A stretch of DNA of 64,000 nucleotides from Streptacidiphilus jiangxiensis (GCF_900109465.1 NZ_FOAZ01000002.1:557280-621279); one strand, 5' to 3'. Counted from the stretch's first letter, positions 26,231 through 34,615 are shown. Translations and numbers: made by a program. Notes: a model not told the origin generated them from the sequence alone.

Positions 26231-26275
26231 TTCGTCGACGGCGGGTTCTTCGACGGCGGGTACTTCGACAGCAGA
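26231..26275. repeat. 15-bp tandem repeat, three copies, in a 5' leader
   Basis: Imperfect copies of TTCTTCGACGGCGGG lie between the operator at 26294 and the KAS III-like start codon, probably in its untranslated leader. Confidence 0.8.
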
Positions 26276-26293
26276 GCCACCGTCGCAACAGGG

Positions 26294-26311
26294 GCTAAAG
26301 CTGGTCTTGCG
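26294..26311 (-). promoter_or_regulatory. Putative SARP operator, KAS III/FkbH unit
   Basis: On the minus strand CGCAAGA and CTTTAGC start 11 bases apart, 87 bases before the start codon. The TAG inside CTTTAGC is the stop codon of the preceding SRPBCC gene. Confidence 0.6.
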
Positions 26312-26852
26312 TCGCCGCCGCGTGCGCGCGCGGCGCGGCCGACCGGGCCGCCTCGGCGACCCGCTGGAGCTCGGCCATCCAGGAGACGAGCGAGTCGCGC
26401 AGCTTCGCGTCGCTGTAGTAGAGCGGCAGCAGCGGGCCGGACATGGACTCCTCGGCGGTCACCCAGGTGCCGTCGCCGTCGGCGACCAGCAGTTGGCGGT
26501 GGACCGCCTTGGCCAGGAAGCCGCCGCAGACGCCGGTCCAGCTGATCTCCTGCTCGGGCGCGAGCACGGCGATCCGGGAGTCGATCCGGTGGATCCCGTT
26601 GCGCCAGTGGAACGGCCGGTCCACGGCCACCCCGTGCGGCAGCTGCACGTCGGTGATCCCGGCGCTCCAGTCGGGCCACCGCGCGATGTCGGCGAGGTGG
26701 CCCCAGACCACGTCCACCGGCGCGTCGATCCGCACCCGGTAGGTGGCCCGGACGTGGGCGTGCTCGTCCAGGCGGCCGCGCTTGGCGTAGAAGTCGTGCA
26801 GGTCCTCGATGTTCGGCCCGGAGGAGAAGAGCCGCAGCAGCTTCGTCAGCAT
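26295..26852 (-). CDS. SRPBCC (START-like) protein, possible cyclase
   Basis: A 185-residue protein of the SRPBCC/polyketide cyclase superfamily: YRVRIDAPVDVVWGHLADIARWPDW opens the fold and the long C-terminal helix SLVSWMAELQRVAEAA closes it. Members bind hydrophobic ligands in a cavity, and some act as aromatases or cyclases. It lies 11 bases downstream of the FAD monooxygenase gene and probably shares its transcript, so it may act on the same intermediate. No catalytic residues can be assigned from sequence alone. Confidence 0.75.
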   Translation of the reverse strand: MLTKLLRLFSSGPNIEDLHDFYAKRGRLDEHAHVRATYRVRIDAPVDVVWGHLADIARWPDWSAGITDVQLPHGVAVDRPFHWRNGIHRIDSRIAVLAPEQEISWTGVCGGFLAKAVHRQLLVADGDGTWVTAEESMSGPLLPLYYSDAKLRDSLVSWMAELQRVAEAARSAAPRAHAAATQDQL

Positions 26853-26863
26853 CGTGTCGCCCC

Positions 26864-28114
26864 TCAGCCCGCGACCACGGCCGGAGCCTTGCGGCCCAGC
26901 TCCCGGTCGACCGGGTCGATCTCGTGCGGCGCGTTGATGACGCGGTCGAACATCTTGTACTTGACCGGCAGCTTGTCCAGCAGGCGGTAGCGGGCGCGGC
27001 GGGCGAGCTTCTGCAGCGGGCTGTTCTTGGACAGCGCGTCCTCCTGCATCCGCTGGAACTTGGTGACGAACCGCTTGTGCGTCCGGCGCTGCTGCACGAA
27101 TCCGGCCAACTGCCGCTCGGTCACCGGGCCCTGGCCATCGGCCAGGGCCCGGGCGATGACGGGGGTGAGCACGATGGCGTCCTGCAGGGCGACGTTGACG
27201 CCCTGGCCGAGGATCGGGGTGCAGGTGTGGGAGGCGTCGCCGATCAGCACCAGGCCGTCGCGGGACCAGCGGTCCAGCTCGGCGGTGAAGATCTCCAGGA
27301 ACGAGGTGTCGTCCCAGGAGGTCAGGTGCTCGTGGACGAGCGGCGCGATCCGCTCGTCCAGGGCCGCGATGCCGTCGCGGAAGGATTCGAAGCCGGCCCG
27401 CTTCAGCTGGCTGAGGCCCTTCTTGGGCAGGTTGTGGCCGATCCGCAGCAGGTCGGGGAAGGTCGGCAGGACCATGATGTGCTTCTCGCCGTCGGCGATC
27501 AGCTCGGCCTCGTGCTTCCAGCCGGCGGGGCGCGGCAGCTTGAAGGAGAGGAAGTCGCGGGCCATCGGCTGGACGTCGGCCTCCAGCCCGGCCGCCCGCC
27601 GCACCTTGGAGAAGCGGCCGTCGGCGCCGACCACCAGTCGGGCCCGGACGGTGGTGCGCGTCCCGTCGGCCTCCTTGAGCACGGCGCCGCGGACGACGCC
27701 GTCCTCGACGACGAGGTCGGTGAAGGCGGTGCCGGCGCCGTAGGAGAAGCTCGGCAGCGCGGTGGCGGCGTCGTGGAAGATCCCGATCAGGCTCGGCTGC
27801 GGGATGTCGATCGGCAGGGTGCCGATCGGGAAGCGGCGGTAGTCGACATGCAGGACGTCGCGCCCCTCCATCCGCATGGTCACGGCCTCGGTCTCCAGGA
27901 AGCCGTGCGCGTCGAGCGCGGGACCGAAGCCCAGGCCGCGCAGCGAGTCCACGGAGGGCGCGGCCAGGGTCTCGCCGCGGAACTCGCGGTCGAAGGTGGT
28001 CTGCCGCTCGACCACCAGCACCGCGATGCCGCGGCGCGCCAGCAGGGTGCCCAGCAGCGCCCCGGCGGGGCCACCACCGACGATCAGCACGTCGGTCTCG
28101 GTCGTGACAGTCAT
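26864..28114 (-). CDS. FAD-dependent monooxygenase (PHBH family)
   Basis: A 416-residue flavoprotein hydroxylase. The dinucleotide fold is DVLIVGGGPAGALLGTLLA at the N-terminus, with a DG-type motif VVGADGRFSKVR near 165 and the ribityl-binding GDASHTCTPILGQGVNVALQDA near 285-305. The family hydroxylates or epoxidises substrates with NAD(P)H. GGAG lies ahead of the ATG at 28114. It heads a two-gene unit with the SRPBCC protein and has an operator about 50 bases upstream. Substrate unknown; the double bonds of the acyl chain or the terpene are both possible. Confidence 0.9.
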   Translation of the reverse strand: MTVTTETDVLIVGGGPAGALLGTLLARRGIAVLVVERQTTFDREFRGETLAAPSVDSLRGLGFGPALDAHGFLETEAVTMRMEGRDVLHVDYRRFPIGTLPIDIPQPSLIGIFHDAATALPSFSYGAGTAFTDLVVEDGVVRGAVLKEADGTRTTVRARLVVGADGRFSKVRRAAGLEADVQPMARDFLSFKLPRPAGWKHEAELIADGEKHIMVLPTFPDLLRIGHNLPKKGLSQLKRAGFESFRDGIAALDERIAPLVHEHLTSWDDTSFLEIFTAELDRWSRDGLVLIGDASHTCTPILGQGVNVALQDAIVLTPVIARALADGQGPVTERQLAGFVQQRRTHKRFVTKFQRMQEDALSKNSPLQKLARRARYRLLDKLPVKYKMFDRVINAPHEIDPVDRELGRKAPAVVAG

Positions 28115-28164
28115 CCTCAACTCCAAGGCGTGGGGCGGGCTCGGTTGCGACGCTAGGCAGCGCC

Positions 28165-28182
28165 TCTTGCGGTGGGCTTAAG
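28165..28182 (-). promoter_or_regulatory. Putative SARP operator, FAD monooxygenase unit
   Basis: On the minus strand CTTAAGC and CGCAAGA start 11 bases apart, with a weaker third repeat (CTAGGCA on the plus strand) one further 11-base step toward the gene. Confidence 0.55.
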
Positions 28183-28221
28183 GGGTGGGGCGCCGCCCGT
28201 GGGTGGCCGGACGGCGGGACG

Positions 28222-28965
28222 TCAACGCGCGAGCAGGGCCAGGTCGTCGACGGCGCGGCCGAGGTCGTCGAGGAAGAACTGTTCGTCGTCGCGCAGGTAG
28301 AAGTGGCCGCCGGGCAGGGTGCGCATGGTGAAGCCGCAGCCGGCGTACTGGACCCACTCGGCGACCTCGGTCGGCGTCACCAGGGCGTCGTGCTGACCGG
28401 CGTAGGCGTGCAGCGGAACGGGGAGCGGGTCACCGGCGACCGGGGCCGCGCACAGGCGCAGGTCGTCGCGGGCCACGGGCAGCAGCGCGCTGAGCCACTC
28501 GGGATGGTCCAGCAGGATCCTCGGTATGCCGCCGAGGCCGACCAGCGTGTCGATCAGCTCCTCGTCGCCCACGTCGGAGCCGCCGAGCTTGGGCGCGGGC
28601 AGGTGCGGCGCCCGGAAGGCGCTGACCACCAGGGCCTCGGGCAGCCGCTCCCCCAGCAGGTAGCGGTGCTGGGCGAGGGAGAAGGCGAGCAGTGCCCCCA
28701 TGCTGTGGCCGAACAGCACGTGCGGGCGCTCCAGTTCGGGCCCCAGCTCCTCGTGCAGTTCGGCGATCAGCGGGGCCAGCTCGGTGAACCGCGGTTCGGC
28801 GCCGCGTCCCTCCCGGCCGGGCAGCTGGACCGGGAGCACCTCCACCCGGTCGCCGAGCCGGCGCTGCCAGCTCGCGTAGGCGGAGGCTCCGCCTCCGGCG
28901 TAGGGGAAGCAGAGGAGCAGAAGCCGGTCGTCGGGGACTCGTCGCGTGGGCAGGTATCGCGTCAT
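28222..28965 (-). CDS. Type II thioesterase
   Basis: A 247-residue alpha/beta hydrolase of the editing (type II) thioesterase family. It has LLLCFPYAGGGASAY at the N-terminus, the nucleophile Ser in FGHSMGALLAF near residue 95, and the catalytic His in GGHFYLRDD near 225. These enzymes remove stalled or wrong acyl groups from carrier proteins of PKS/NRPS systems. Its ATG overlaps the stop of the upstream hydrolase (ATGA). Confidence 0.93.
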   Translation of the reverse strand: MTRYLPTRRVPDDRLLLLCFPYAGGGASAYASWQRRLGDRVEVLPVQLPGREGRGAEPRFTELAPLIAELHEELGPELERPHVLFGHSMGALLAFSLAQHRYLLGERLPEALVVSAFRAPHLPAPKLGGSDVGDEELIDTLVGLGGIPRILLDHPEWLSALLPVARDDLRLCAAPVAGDPLPVPLHAYAGQHDALVTPTEVAEWVQYAGCGFTMRTLPGGHFYLRDDEQFFLDDLGRAVDDLALLAR

Positions 28966-29951
28966 GCGGACCTCATCAGGATGTCGGCGAGGCGCTGCGC
29001 CCGAGGGTTCGGCTGGTGGCCGCGCAGCATCATCCGCCACTGCTCGGGTCGGTAACCGGCCGGCTCGGTGGTGCTGATGAAGTCGTGCACCACCGAGACG
29101 AAGCGCTGCGGATCGCTGTGGAAGGGGAAGTGACCGGCGTTCTCGAACAGCTCCAGCCGGCTGCCGGGCATGGACACATGGGCGATCCCCGCGTGGATCG
29201 AGGGGACCACCTGGTCGCGCTCGCCCCAGACGAGCATGGTGGGCATGCCCTCGGTCAGGTAGCACCGGTCCAGCAGGGTGCCGACCTGGCCGCGGCTGTC
29301 GACCACGGCGCGCAGGGTGCGGATGAAGGCGTTCCGGGCCGCCGCGTCCGGCAGGGCGTCGACGGTGCGGATCAGGTCCGGGGCGTCCAGGCCGAGCCCG
29401 GTGTCGAGCTTCTGCAGCAGCCTGACCAGCAGGCTGACCTGGTACCGGACGGTCGGCAGGCGCAGGGCGGAGAGCACGAACTCCGCCCCGGGCAGCGAGG
29501 CGGCCCGCAGCAGCGGGGTCACCTCGCGGCCGACGCCGCCGGTGCCGACCAGCACCAGGCGCTCGGTGCGCTCCGGGAACTGGTAGGCGAACTGCATGGC
29601 GACGGCGCCGCCGAGCGAGTGCCCGACCAGCGTGACCCGTTCGATGCCGAGGACCGACAGCAGGTCGCGCATGCCGTTGGCGTAGGCGCCGACCGAGTAG
29701 TCCCCGCGGGGCTTGTCGGAGGCTCCGTGGCCGAGCAGGTCGGGGGCGATCACCCGGTAGTGGGGGGCGAGTCCGCGGATGACCGGGTTCCAGGTCACCG
29801 AGGAGTCCCCGATGCCGTGGATCAGCAGGACCGCGGAGCCCTGTCCGGCCATCCGGAAGGCGCGGCGGTAACCGTGCACCGTCCGGGTGCGCAGCCGCAC
29901 CTCGCCCTTCGGCCTGCCGGGGCTCTGCCCCGGCGTACCGCTCTCTGGCAC
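28962..29951 (-). CDS. Alpha/beta hydrolase
   Basis: A 329-residue alpha/beta hydrolase with oxyanion region LLIHGIGDSS, nucleophile GHSLGG, acid near WGERDQVVP and His in NAGHFPFH. The sequence is of the 2-hydroxy-6-oxo-dienoate hydrolase/haloperoxidase style. In agglomerin-type clusters an alpha/beta hydrolase (Agg5) expels acetate to make the exocyclic methylene of the tetronate; this gene, or the one at 40771-41565, could do the same here, but nothing in the sequence proves it. The GTG at 29951 is chosen because GGAGGGAG lies six bases upstream; an ATG at 30017 has a badly placed ribosome site. Confidence 0.85.
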   Translation of the reverse strand: MPESGTPGQSPGRPKGEVRLRTRTVHGYRRAFRMAGQGSAVLLIHGIGDSSVTWNPVIRGLAPHYRVIAPDLLGHGASDKPRGDYSVGAYANGMRDLLSVLGIERVTLVGHSLGGAVAMQFAYQFPERTERLVLVGTGGVGREVTPLLRAASLPGAEFVLSALRLPTVRYQVSLLVRLLQKLDTGLGLDAPDLIRTVDALPDAAARNAFIRTLRAVVDSRGQVGTLLDRCYLTEGMPTMLVWGERDQVVPSIHAGIAHVSMPGSRLELFENAGHFPFHSDPQRFVSVVHDFISTTEPAGYRPEQWRMMLRGHQPNPRAQRLADILMRSA

Positions 29952-30020
29952 GGCCCACTCCCTCCACCCGGGTCTCTGGCGCTTGCGCGGTCCGAGCGTG
30001 GGACGGCTGATTTGCATCTC

Positions 30021-30038
30021 CCTTAAGCCGCGTCGGCC
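30021..30038 (-). promoter_or_regulatory. Possible SARP operator, hydrolase/thioesterase unit (weak)
   Basis: CTTAAGG is present on the minus strand about 70 bases before the hydrolase start; the half-site 11 bases away (GGCCGAC) fits the consensus poorly. Confidence 0.35.
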
Positions 30039-30079
30039 GGCGGCGAACCACCGCGAGCCCTCGCGGGTCACCACCGGCC

Positions 30080-30097
30080 GCCTAGCGCGGCTTTAGG
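30080..30097 (+). promoter_or_regulatory. Possible SARP operator, phosphopantetheinyl transferase gene
   Basis: GCCTAGC and CTTTAGG start 11 bases apart on the plus strand, 57 bases before the start codon. The first half is degenerate. Confidence 0.45.
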
Positions 30098-30153
30098 CGG
30101 GCTCCACAGACTCGCCGGTGCCGTGCCAATGCCGGGTGAGCCAGGAGGGGACC

Positions 30154-30972
30154 GTGCACCAGATCCCGCATCAGACCGCAGACGGGACCGGACTGCTGCC
30201 GCCCGCGGGCCACCGGCCGGCCCGCGGAGTGGTGGAGCTGTGGCTGCTGCGGCCGGACGCCGCGCAGCTGGCCGCCGCCGAGCGGCTGCTGCCGCTGCTG
30301 GACGCCGAGGAGCGGGCCAGGATCGACCGGTGCGGCGACGACGAGCGGCGCGCCTCGCTGCTCGCCTCGCACGTCTCGCTGCGCCTGCTGCTGGGCGCCT
30401 ACCTGGGGCAGGCGCCCGACCAGGTGCGGGTGGAGCGGGCGCCGTGCCGGGGCTGCGGGCGGCCGCACGGGCGGCCGGTGGTCGGTGCCGAGCCGGGGCT
30501 GCACTTCTCGCTGTCCCACACGAACGGCATGGCCCTGCTCGCCTTCGCCTCCACCCCGGTCGGGGTGGACGTGGAGAGCCTCGCCTCGGTGCCGGGCACC
30601 GAGTTGGTGCCCCTGCTGCACCCGGCCGAGCAGCGGGCGATCCGCGCCCTTCCGCCCGAGGACCAGGAGCGGGCCTTCCTGCACTGCTTCGTGCGCAAGG
30701 AGGCCTATCTGAAGGGCACCGGCGACGGCCTGTGGGCGGAGCTGGACAGCTTCTGCGTCGGCTTCGGCGGGCACGGGCCCTCGACCCTGGAGCCGTCCGC
30801 CCTCGAGCCCTGGGCCTTCGCCCAGGTCGCCACGGAGCCGACCCACGGCGCCGCGGTGGCCCTGCTGATGTCCGGCGCGGTCCGTCCTCGGATGCGTCGG
30901 CGTGACGTCCAACTTCCCGACTGGGCAATGTTCGTGACACATCAAGAGAACAAACCCACCAGTAACGCCTGA
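30154..30972 (+). CDS. 4'-phosphopantetheinyl transferase (Sfp type)
   Basis: A 272-residue Sfp-type enzyme. The Mg2+/CoA motif GVDVES has Asp at about 139, and FVRKEAYLKGTGDGL near 180-195 supplies the second acidic and basic residues; HFSLSHT precedes them. It activates carrier proteins by transferring phosphopantetheine from CoA, here presumably the three ACPs and the PKS carrier domain. The GTG at 30154 has AGGAGG five bases upstream. It is divergent from the hydrolase unit. Confidence 0.93.
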   Translation: MHQIPHQTADGTGLLPPAGHRPARGVVELWLLRPDAAQLAAAERLLPLLDAEERARIDRCGDDERRASLLASHVSLRLLLGAYLGQAPDQVRVERAPCRGCGRPHGRPVVGAEPGLHFSLSHTNGMALLAFASTPVGVDVESLASVPGTELVPLLHPAEQRAIRALPPEDQERAFLHCFVRKEAYLKGTGDGLWAELDSFCVGFGGHGPSTLEPSALEPWAFAQVATEPTHGAAVALLMSGAVRPRMRRRDVQLPDWAMFVTHQENKPTSNA

Positions 30973-31051
30973 GCCCTCCTATACTCCACCGACAACGGCA
31001 TGGCGGAATCGACTCCGCCGGTCGCGGGGGCAGTGTGCTGGTGGGGGGGTT

Positions 31052-34000
31052 ATGGTGTCGGCACCGGAGGGTCTGTCCTTTGCGGTTCTCGGTCCCTTGG
31101 AGTGCTGGCACGACGGGCTACGCGTCCCACTCGGAGGCGTGCTACCCGAACGGATGCTGGCCCTGCTGCTGATCGAGGCCGGACGCACGGTCTCGGTCTC
31201 CCGGCTGGTGGACGCGGTCTGGGACACCGCTCCTCCGGCCACGGCCAACCACCAGGTCCGCAAGATGGTCGCCGGCCTGCGCAACCGGATCCCGTCCGGC
31301 CGCGAGGTGCTGCAGACCGACGGCCTCGGCTACCGCGTCGTGCTCGCGCCCGAGCAGCTCGACCTGGGCGTCTTCACGGTCCGGCTGCGCCGCAGCCGCG
31401 AGGCCGCCGCGGCGGGTCTGCGGGAGAACGCGATCGAGGAGCTGCGGGCGGGCCTGGACCTGTGGCGCGGTCCGCTGCCGGCCGGGAGCGGCGGCGCGTC
31501 GCTGGACGCCGTCTTCGCCGAGCTCTGCGAGCTGCGCCTGACGGCGGTCGAGGAGCTGGTCACCCTCCGTCTGGAGACGGACTCCGGGCCGGACCTGATC
31601 GGGGAGCTGCGTCGGCTCACGGCCGAGCACCCGCTGCGGGAACGGCTGCTGGGCCATCTGATGCTGGCCCTGTACCGCTCGGGCCGCCAGGCCGAGGCGC
31701 TGGCGGAGTACACCAGACTGCGCGAGCGGCTGGCCGAGGAGCTGGGCATCGACCCGTGCCCGCATCTGGTGGAGCTGCACGGTGCCATCCTGCGCGGCAG
31801 CCCCGAGCTGTCCCCGCCCGCCGCCGCCCGCCCGGACTCGCCCTCCCGGACGAGGACCGCGCGAACCGGGACCGCCGAGGAACCCGACAACGGCGCGCCC
31901 GACGGCGCTGCTCCCGAGCACGCGGCCGGCGGCGGTGCGGCCGCGGGCGGTGCGGTCCCCGCCGGTGGGGCTCCCGCGACGGAGCACCGCGCGCCCAACT
32001 CGCTCCCCTACGACGTCCCCGACTTCACGGGCCGCCAGCAGGAGCTGGCGGAGCTGCTGCGCCAGGCCGAGCCGGGGCCGCGGACCACCATCGTGTGCCT
32101 GGAGGGCATGGGCGGCTCCGGCAAGACCACCCTCGCCGTGCACGCCGCCCACCGCCTCGCCGCGCGGTACCCGGACGGGCAGCTCTGCATCGACCTGGCC
32201 GGGTTCACGCCCGGGGCGGCTCCGCTCGAGCCCGGCGCGGCGCTCGACGTGCTGTTGCGGACGCTGAACGTGCCCGGCGAGAGGATCCCCGACGAGCTGC
32301 TCAGTCGCATCGCGCTGTGGCGGGTCGTCACCGCGCACCGGCGGATGCTGGTGCTGCTGGACAACGCCGTCGACGCGCACCAGGTCCAGCCGCTGCTGCC
32401 GGCCTCCCCCGGCAGTCTGGTGCTGGTGACCAGCCGGGTACGGCTGAGCGGGCTGGACGGGGCCCGCGTCGTCCCGGTGGATGTCATGAGCGTGGCAGAC
32501 AGCGAGGAGCTGCTGGCCCGGGTTCTCGGCGACGAGCGGGTCGCCGCCGAACCGGTGGCCACCGGTCAGCTGATCGACCAGTGCGGGCGGCTGCCGATCG
32601 CCCTGCGCATCTCGGCGGGCCGTCTGGCCGACCGACCCCGGTGGACTCTGGCACACCTCGCCGAACGGCTGGGTGAGGAGAACCGACGACTGCGTGAACT
32701 CCGCGACGGTGCCCGCAGCGTGGCCGCGAGCATCAGCCTGTCGTTCGAGGCCATGACCGAGGAGCTGCAGGCCGCCTTCCGAAGACTCGGCGTCCTCCCG
32801 GGCAACAGCTTCGACGCCCACGCCGCCGCCGCGCTGTTCGGCTGCGACGTCTACGAGGCGATGGACCTGCTGGAGGAGCTGGTCGACGTCAACCTGCTGC
32901 GGCAGCAGTCCGAGGACCACTACTCCTGCCACGACCTGGTCCGCAGCTACGCCCACCGGCTGGTGGAGTCCGAGCCGCTGCCCGAGGACGACGAAGCGCT
33001 GGAACGCCTGCTGGACCACTACTACCTGGCGCTGGCCGCCGCATCCGAGCGGCTCCACCCGGGCAAGCAGATCGACCACCGCGAGGGCGCCTGGCGGCCG
33101 GCCCTGCCGCTGCACTTCCCGGAAGCCGAGCAGGCACTCGGCTGGCTGCAGCGGGAACGGGTCAACCTGGTCACCGCCGTCCGACTGGCGCGCCGTCAGC
33201 GACGGTACTGGCACGCCGTGATGCTGCCGCGCCACCTGAGCGAGTACCTCTCCCTCTACGGCCACCTCCAGCAGAGCCTGGAGGTGGAACAGGAGGCCGT
33301 CGCCGCGGCCGAGCAGATCGGCGACGACGAACTGTGGTTGCACGCCCGGCTCAACCTCGCCGCGTCGCTGTGGAACCTGAGCCGCCACGAGGAGGGGTTG
33401 GACCAGACCCGGGCGGCGCTGGAGCTCGCGACCGGGAGCGGGAACGCGCTGGCCGAGGCGATGTGCCTGAGTCGGATCGGGCTCTTCCACAGCCAGTTGG
33501 GCGAGTTCTCGGAGAGCCTGCGGCACCTGGAGCGGGCCCAGGAGATTCAGCGACGGCTCGGCGGGGCGCGCGAGCTGGCCGGGATCGCGGTCTCCATCAG
33601 CTCGGCCTGCGGCTACCTCGGGCGCTACGACCGATCGGCCGAAGCGGCGCGCGAGGCGGCCTCGCTCTACCAGGACCTCGGCGAGGTGCTGGGCGAGACC
33701 CTGGCGCTGGTCAACCTCGCCAACGCCGACGTGGGCCAGGACGACCCCCGGGCCGCTCTCGACCGTCTCCAGCACGCCTGGGGGCTGGCCCAGCAGCGCC
33801 GTGACCGCGCCTACACCTCGCTGGTGGTGGCCCGTCTGACGCAGGTGCAACTGCTGCTCGGCGACCGCACGGCGGCACGTCGCGGCGCCGGGGTGATCCG
33901 GGAGGCGCTCTCCGCCGGCCTCAACCCCTCGCGCGCGGTGACCCTGAAGAACGTCCTCGGCTCCGTGCACTTCGCCTGGTCCCAGTTCCAGGAGGCCCGC

Positions 34001-34192
34001 CGCTGCCTGGAGGAGGCGCTGGAGCAGGCGGAACGCATCGGCTTCCGCCTGGGCGAGGCGGAGGCCCGCCAGGGTCTGGCCCGGGTGCTCACCGCCCTGG
34101 GCGAGACCGACACGGCCACCTCCCACAGGACCAGGGCGCAGGCGCTGTTCGACACGATGGCCATCCCGCTGGGGCACGTGCGCACCAGCTGA
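31052..34192 (+). CDS. Large SARP/AfsR-type regulator (SARP-NB-ARC-TPR)
   Basis: A 1046-residue regulator. Residues 1-95 form an OmpR-like winged helix (LSFAVLGPLECWHDG... then LVDAVWDTAPP), and 100-255 the bacterial transcriptional activation domain with LYRSGRQAEALAEYTRLRERLAEELG. After a Pro/Ala-rich linker comes an NB-ARC ATPase with a P-loop GMGGSGKTT near 352 and a Walker B-like MLVLLDNAVD, then TPR repeats (about 740-1030). SARPs bind 11-bp-spaced direct repeats next to the -10 element and recruit polymerase, so this protein is a candidate for the cluster operators. A TATACT at 30980 may be its -10 box. Confidence 0.93.
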   Translation: MVSAPEGLSFAVLGPLECWHDGLRVPLGGVLPERMLALLLIEAGRTVSVSRLVDAVWDTAPPATANHQVRKMVAGLRNRIPSGREVLQTDGLGYRVVLAPEQLDLGVFTVRLRRSREAAAAGLRENAIEELRAGLDLWRGPLPAGSGGASLDAVFAELCELRLTAVEELVTLRLETDSGPDLIGELRRLTAEHPLRERLLGHLMLALYRSGRQAEALAEYTRLRERLAEELGIDPCPHLVELHGAILRGSPELSPPAAARPDSPSRTRTARTGTAEEPDNGAPDGAAPEHAAGGGAAAGGAVPAGGAPATEHRAPNSLPYDVPDFTGRQQELAELLRQAEPGPRTTIVCLEGMGGSGKTTLAVHAAHRLAARYPDGQLCIDLAGFTPGAAPLEPGAALDVLLRTLNVPGERIPDELLSRIALWRVVTAHRRMLVLLDNAVDAHQVQPLLPASPGSLVLVTSRVRLSGLDGARVVPVDVMSVADSEELLARVLGDERVAAEPVATGQLIDQCGRLPIALRISAGRLADRPRWTLAHLAERLGEENRRLRELRDGARSVAASISLSFEAMTEELQAAFRRLGVLPGNSFDAHAAAALFGCDVYEAMDLLEELVDVNLLRQQSEDHYSCHDLVRSYAHRLVESEPLPEDDEALERLLDHYYLALAAASERLHPGKQIDHREGAWRPALPLHFPEAEQALGWLQRERVNLVTAVRLARRQRRYWHAVMLPRHLSEYLSLYGHLQQSLEVEQEAVAAAEQIGDDELWLHARLNLAASLWNLSRHEEGLDQTRAALELATGSGNALAEAMCLSRIGLFHSQLGEFSESLRHLERAQEIQRRLGGARELAGIAVSISSACGYLGRYDRSAEAAREAASLYQDLGEVLGETLALVNLANADVGQDDPRAALDRLQHAWGLAQQRRDRAYTSLVVARLTQVQLLLGDRTAARRGAGVIREALSAGLNPSRAVTLKNVLGSVHFAWSQFQEARRCLEEALEQAERIGFRLGEAEARQGLARVLTALGETDTATSHRTRAQALFDTMAIPLGHVRTS

Positions 34193-34217
34193 CGACGGGT
34201 GCCGCCCGCGAACGACG

Positions 34218-34247
34218 AGAGCCCGGCTCCTCCAGGAGCCGGGCTCT
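34218..34247 (+). terminator. Terminator after the SARP gene
   Basis: AGAGCCCGGCTCCT pairs perfectly with AGGAGCCGGGCTCT around two bases, between the SARP stop and the convergent small peptide gene; it can serve both. Confidence 0.8.
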
Positions 34248-34262
34248 GCGCTGTTCACCCGG

Positions 34263-34412
34263 TCAGGGCGTCGCCGACGCCGAGTTGGGCGTGACCTGCG
34301 CGGTGTTCCAGATCTGGGTGTCCGCCACACCGGTGCCGGTGGCGGAGACCATGCCCAGCAGAAGACCCGCGAACACGACGACCGCTCTGGTGACCGCACG
34401 CTGCTTGCTCAT
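34263..34412 (-). CDS. Small secreted peptide, unknown function
   Basis: A 49-residue peptide with a clear Sec signal: Lys/Arg at 3, 5 and 9, a hydrophobic core VVVFAGLLLGMVSA, and a possible cleavage after GVA at 30. The mature part (about 19 residues) begins DTQIWN and is rich in Thr, Asn, Ser and Ala, with no Cys. AGGGAGG lies eight bases before the ATG. It is convergent with the SARP gene and divergent from the luciferase-family gene. I do not recognise it. Confidence 0.65.
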   Translation of the reverse strand: MSKQRAVTRAVVVFAGLLLGMVSATGTGVADTQIWNTAQVTPNSASATP

Positions 34413-34615
34413 TGCCTGTTCCTCCCTGGTACGGACTGTCCTGGTGGGGATGGCAACCATCTTTCGTTCCCCCGTTCCCGGATCCGTTCCCACGCGGTAC
34501 GGGGTCGGGGGAACGGCACGGGACTGCAACGGTAACGGCGAGGCCCAAATTTTCGGTGTGCACCAATCCACGAGTCGGCGACAGAGTTCGCGTACACGCA
34601 CGAGGACGGTCGGGC
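34413..34615. other. Divergent promoter region with inverted repeat
   Basis: The 203-base gap between the small peptide (minus) and luciferase-family gene (plus) holds a 10-bp inverted repeat, CGTTCCCCCG at 34465 and CGGGGGAACG at 34506, 31 bases apart. It could be an operator; no clear -35/-10 pair is seen. Confidence 0.4.
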
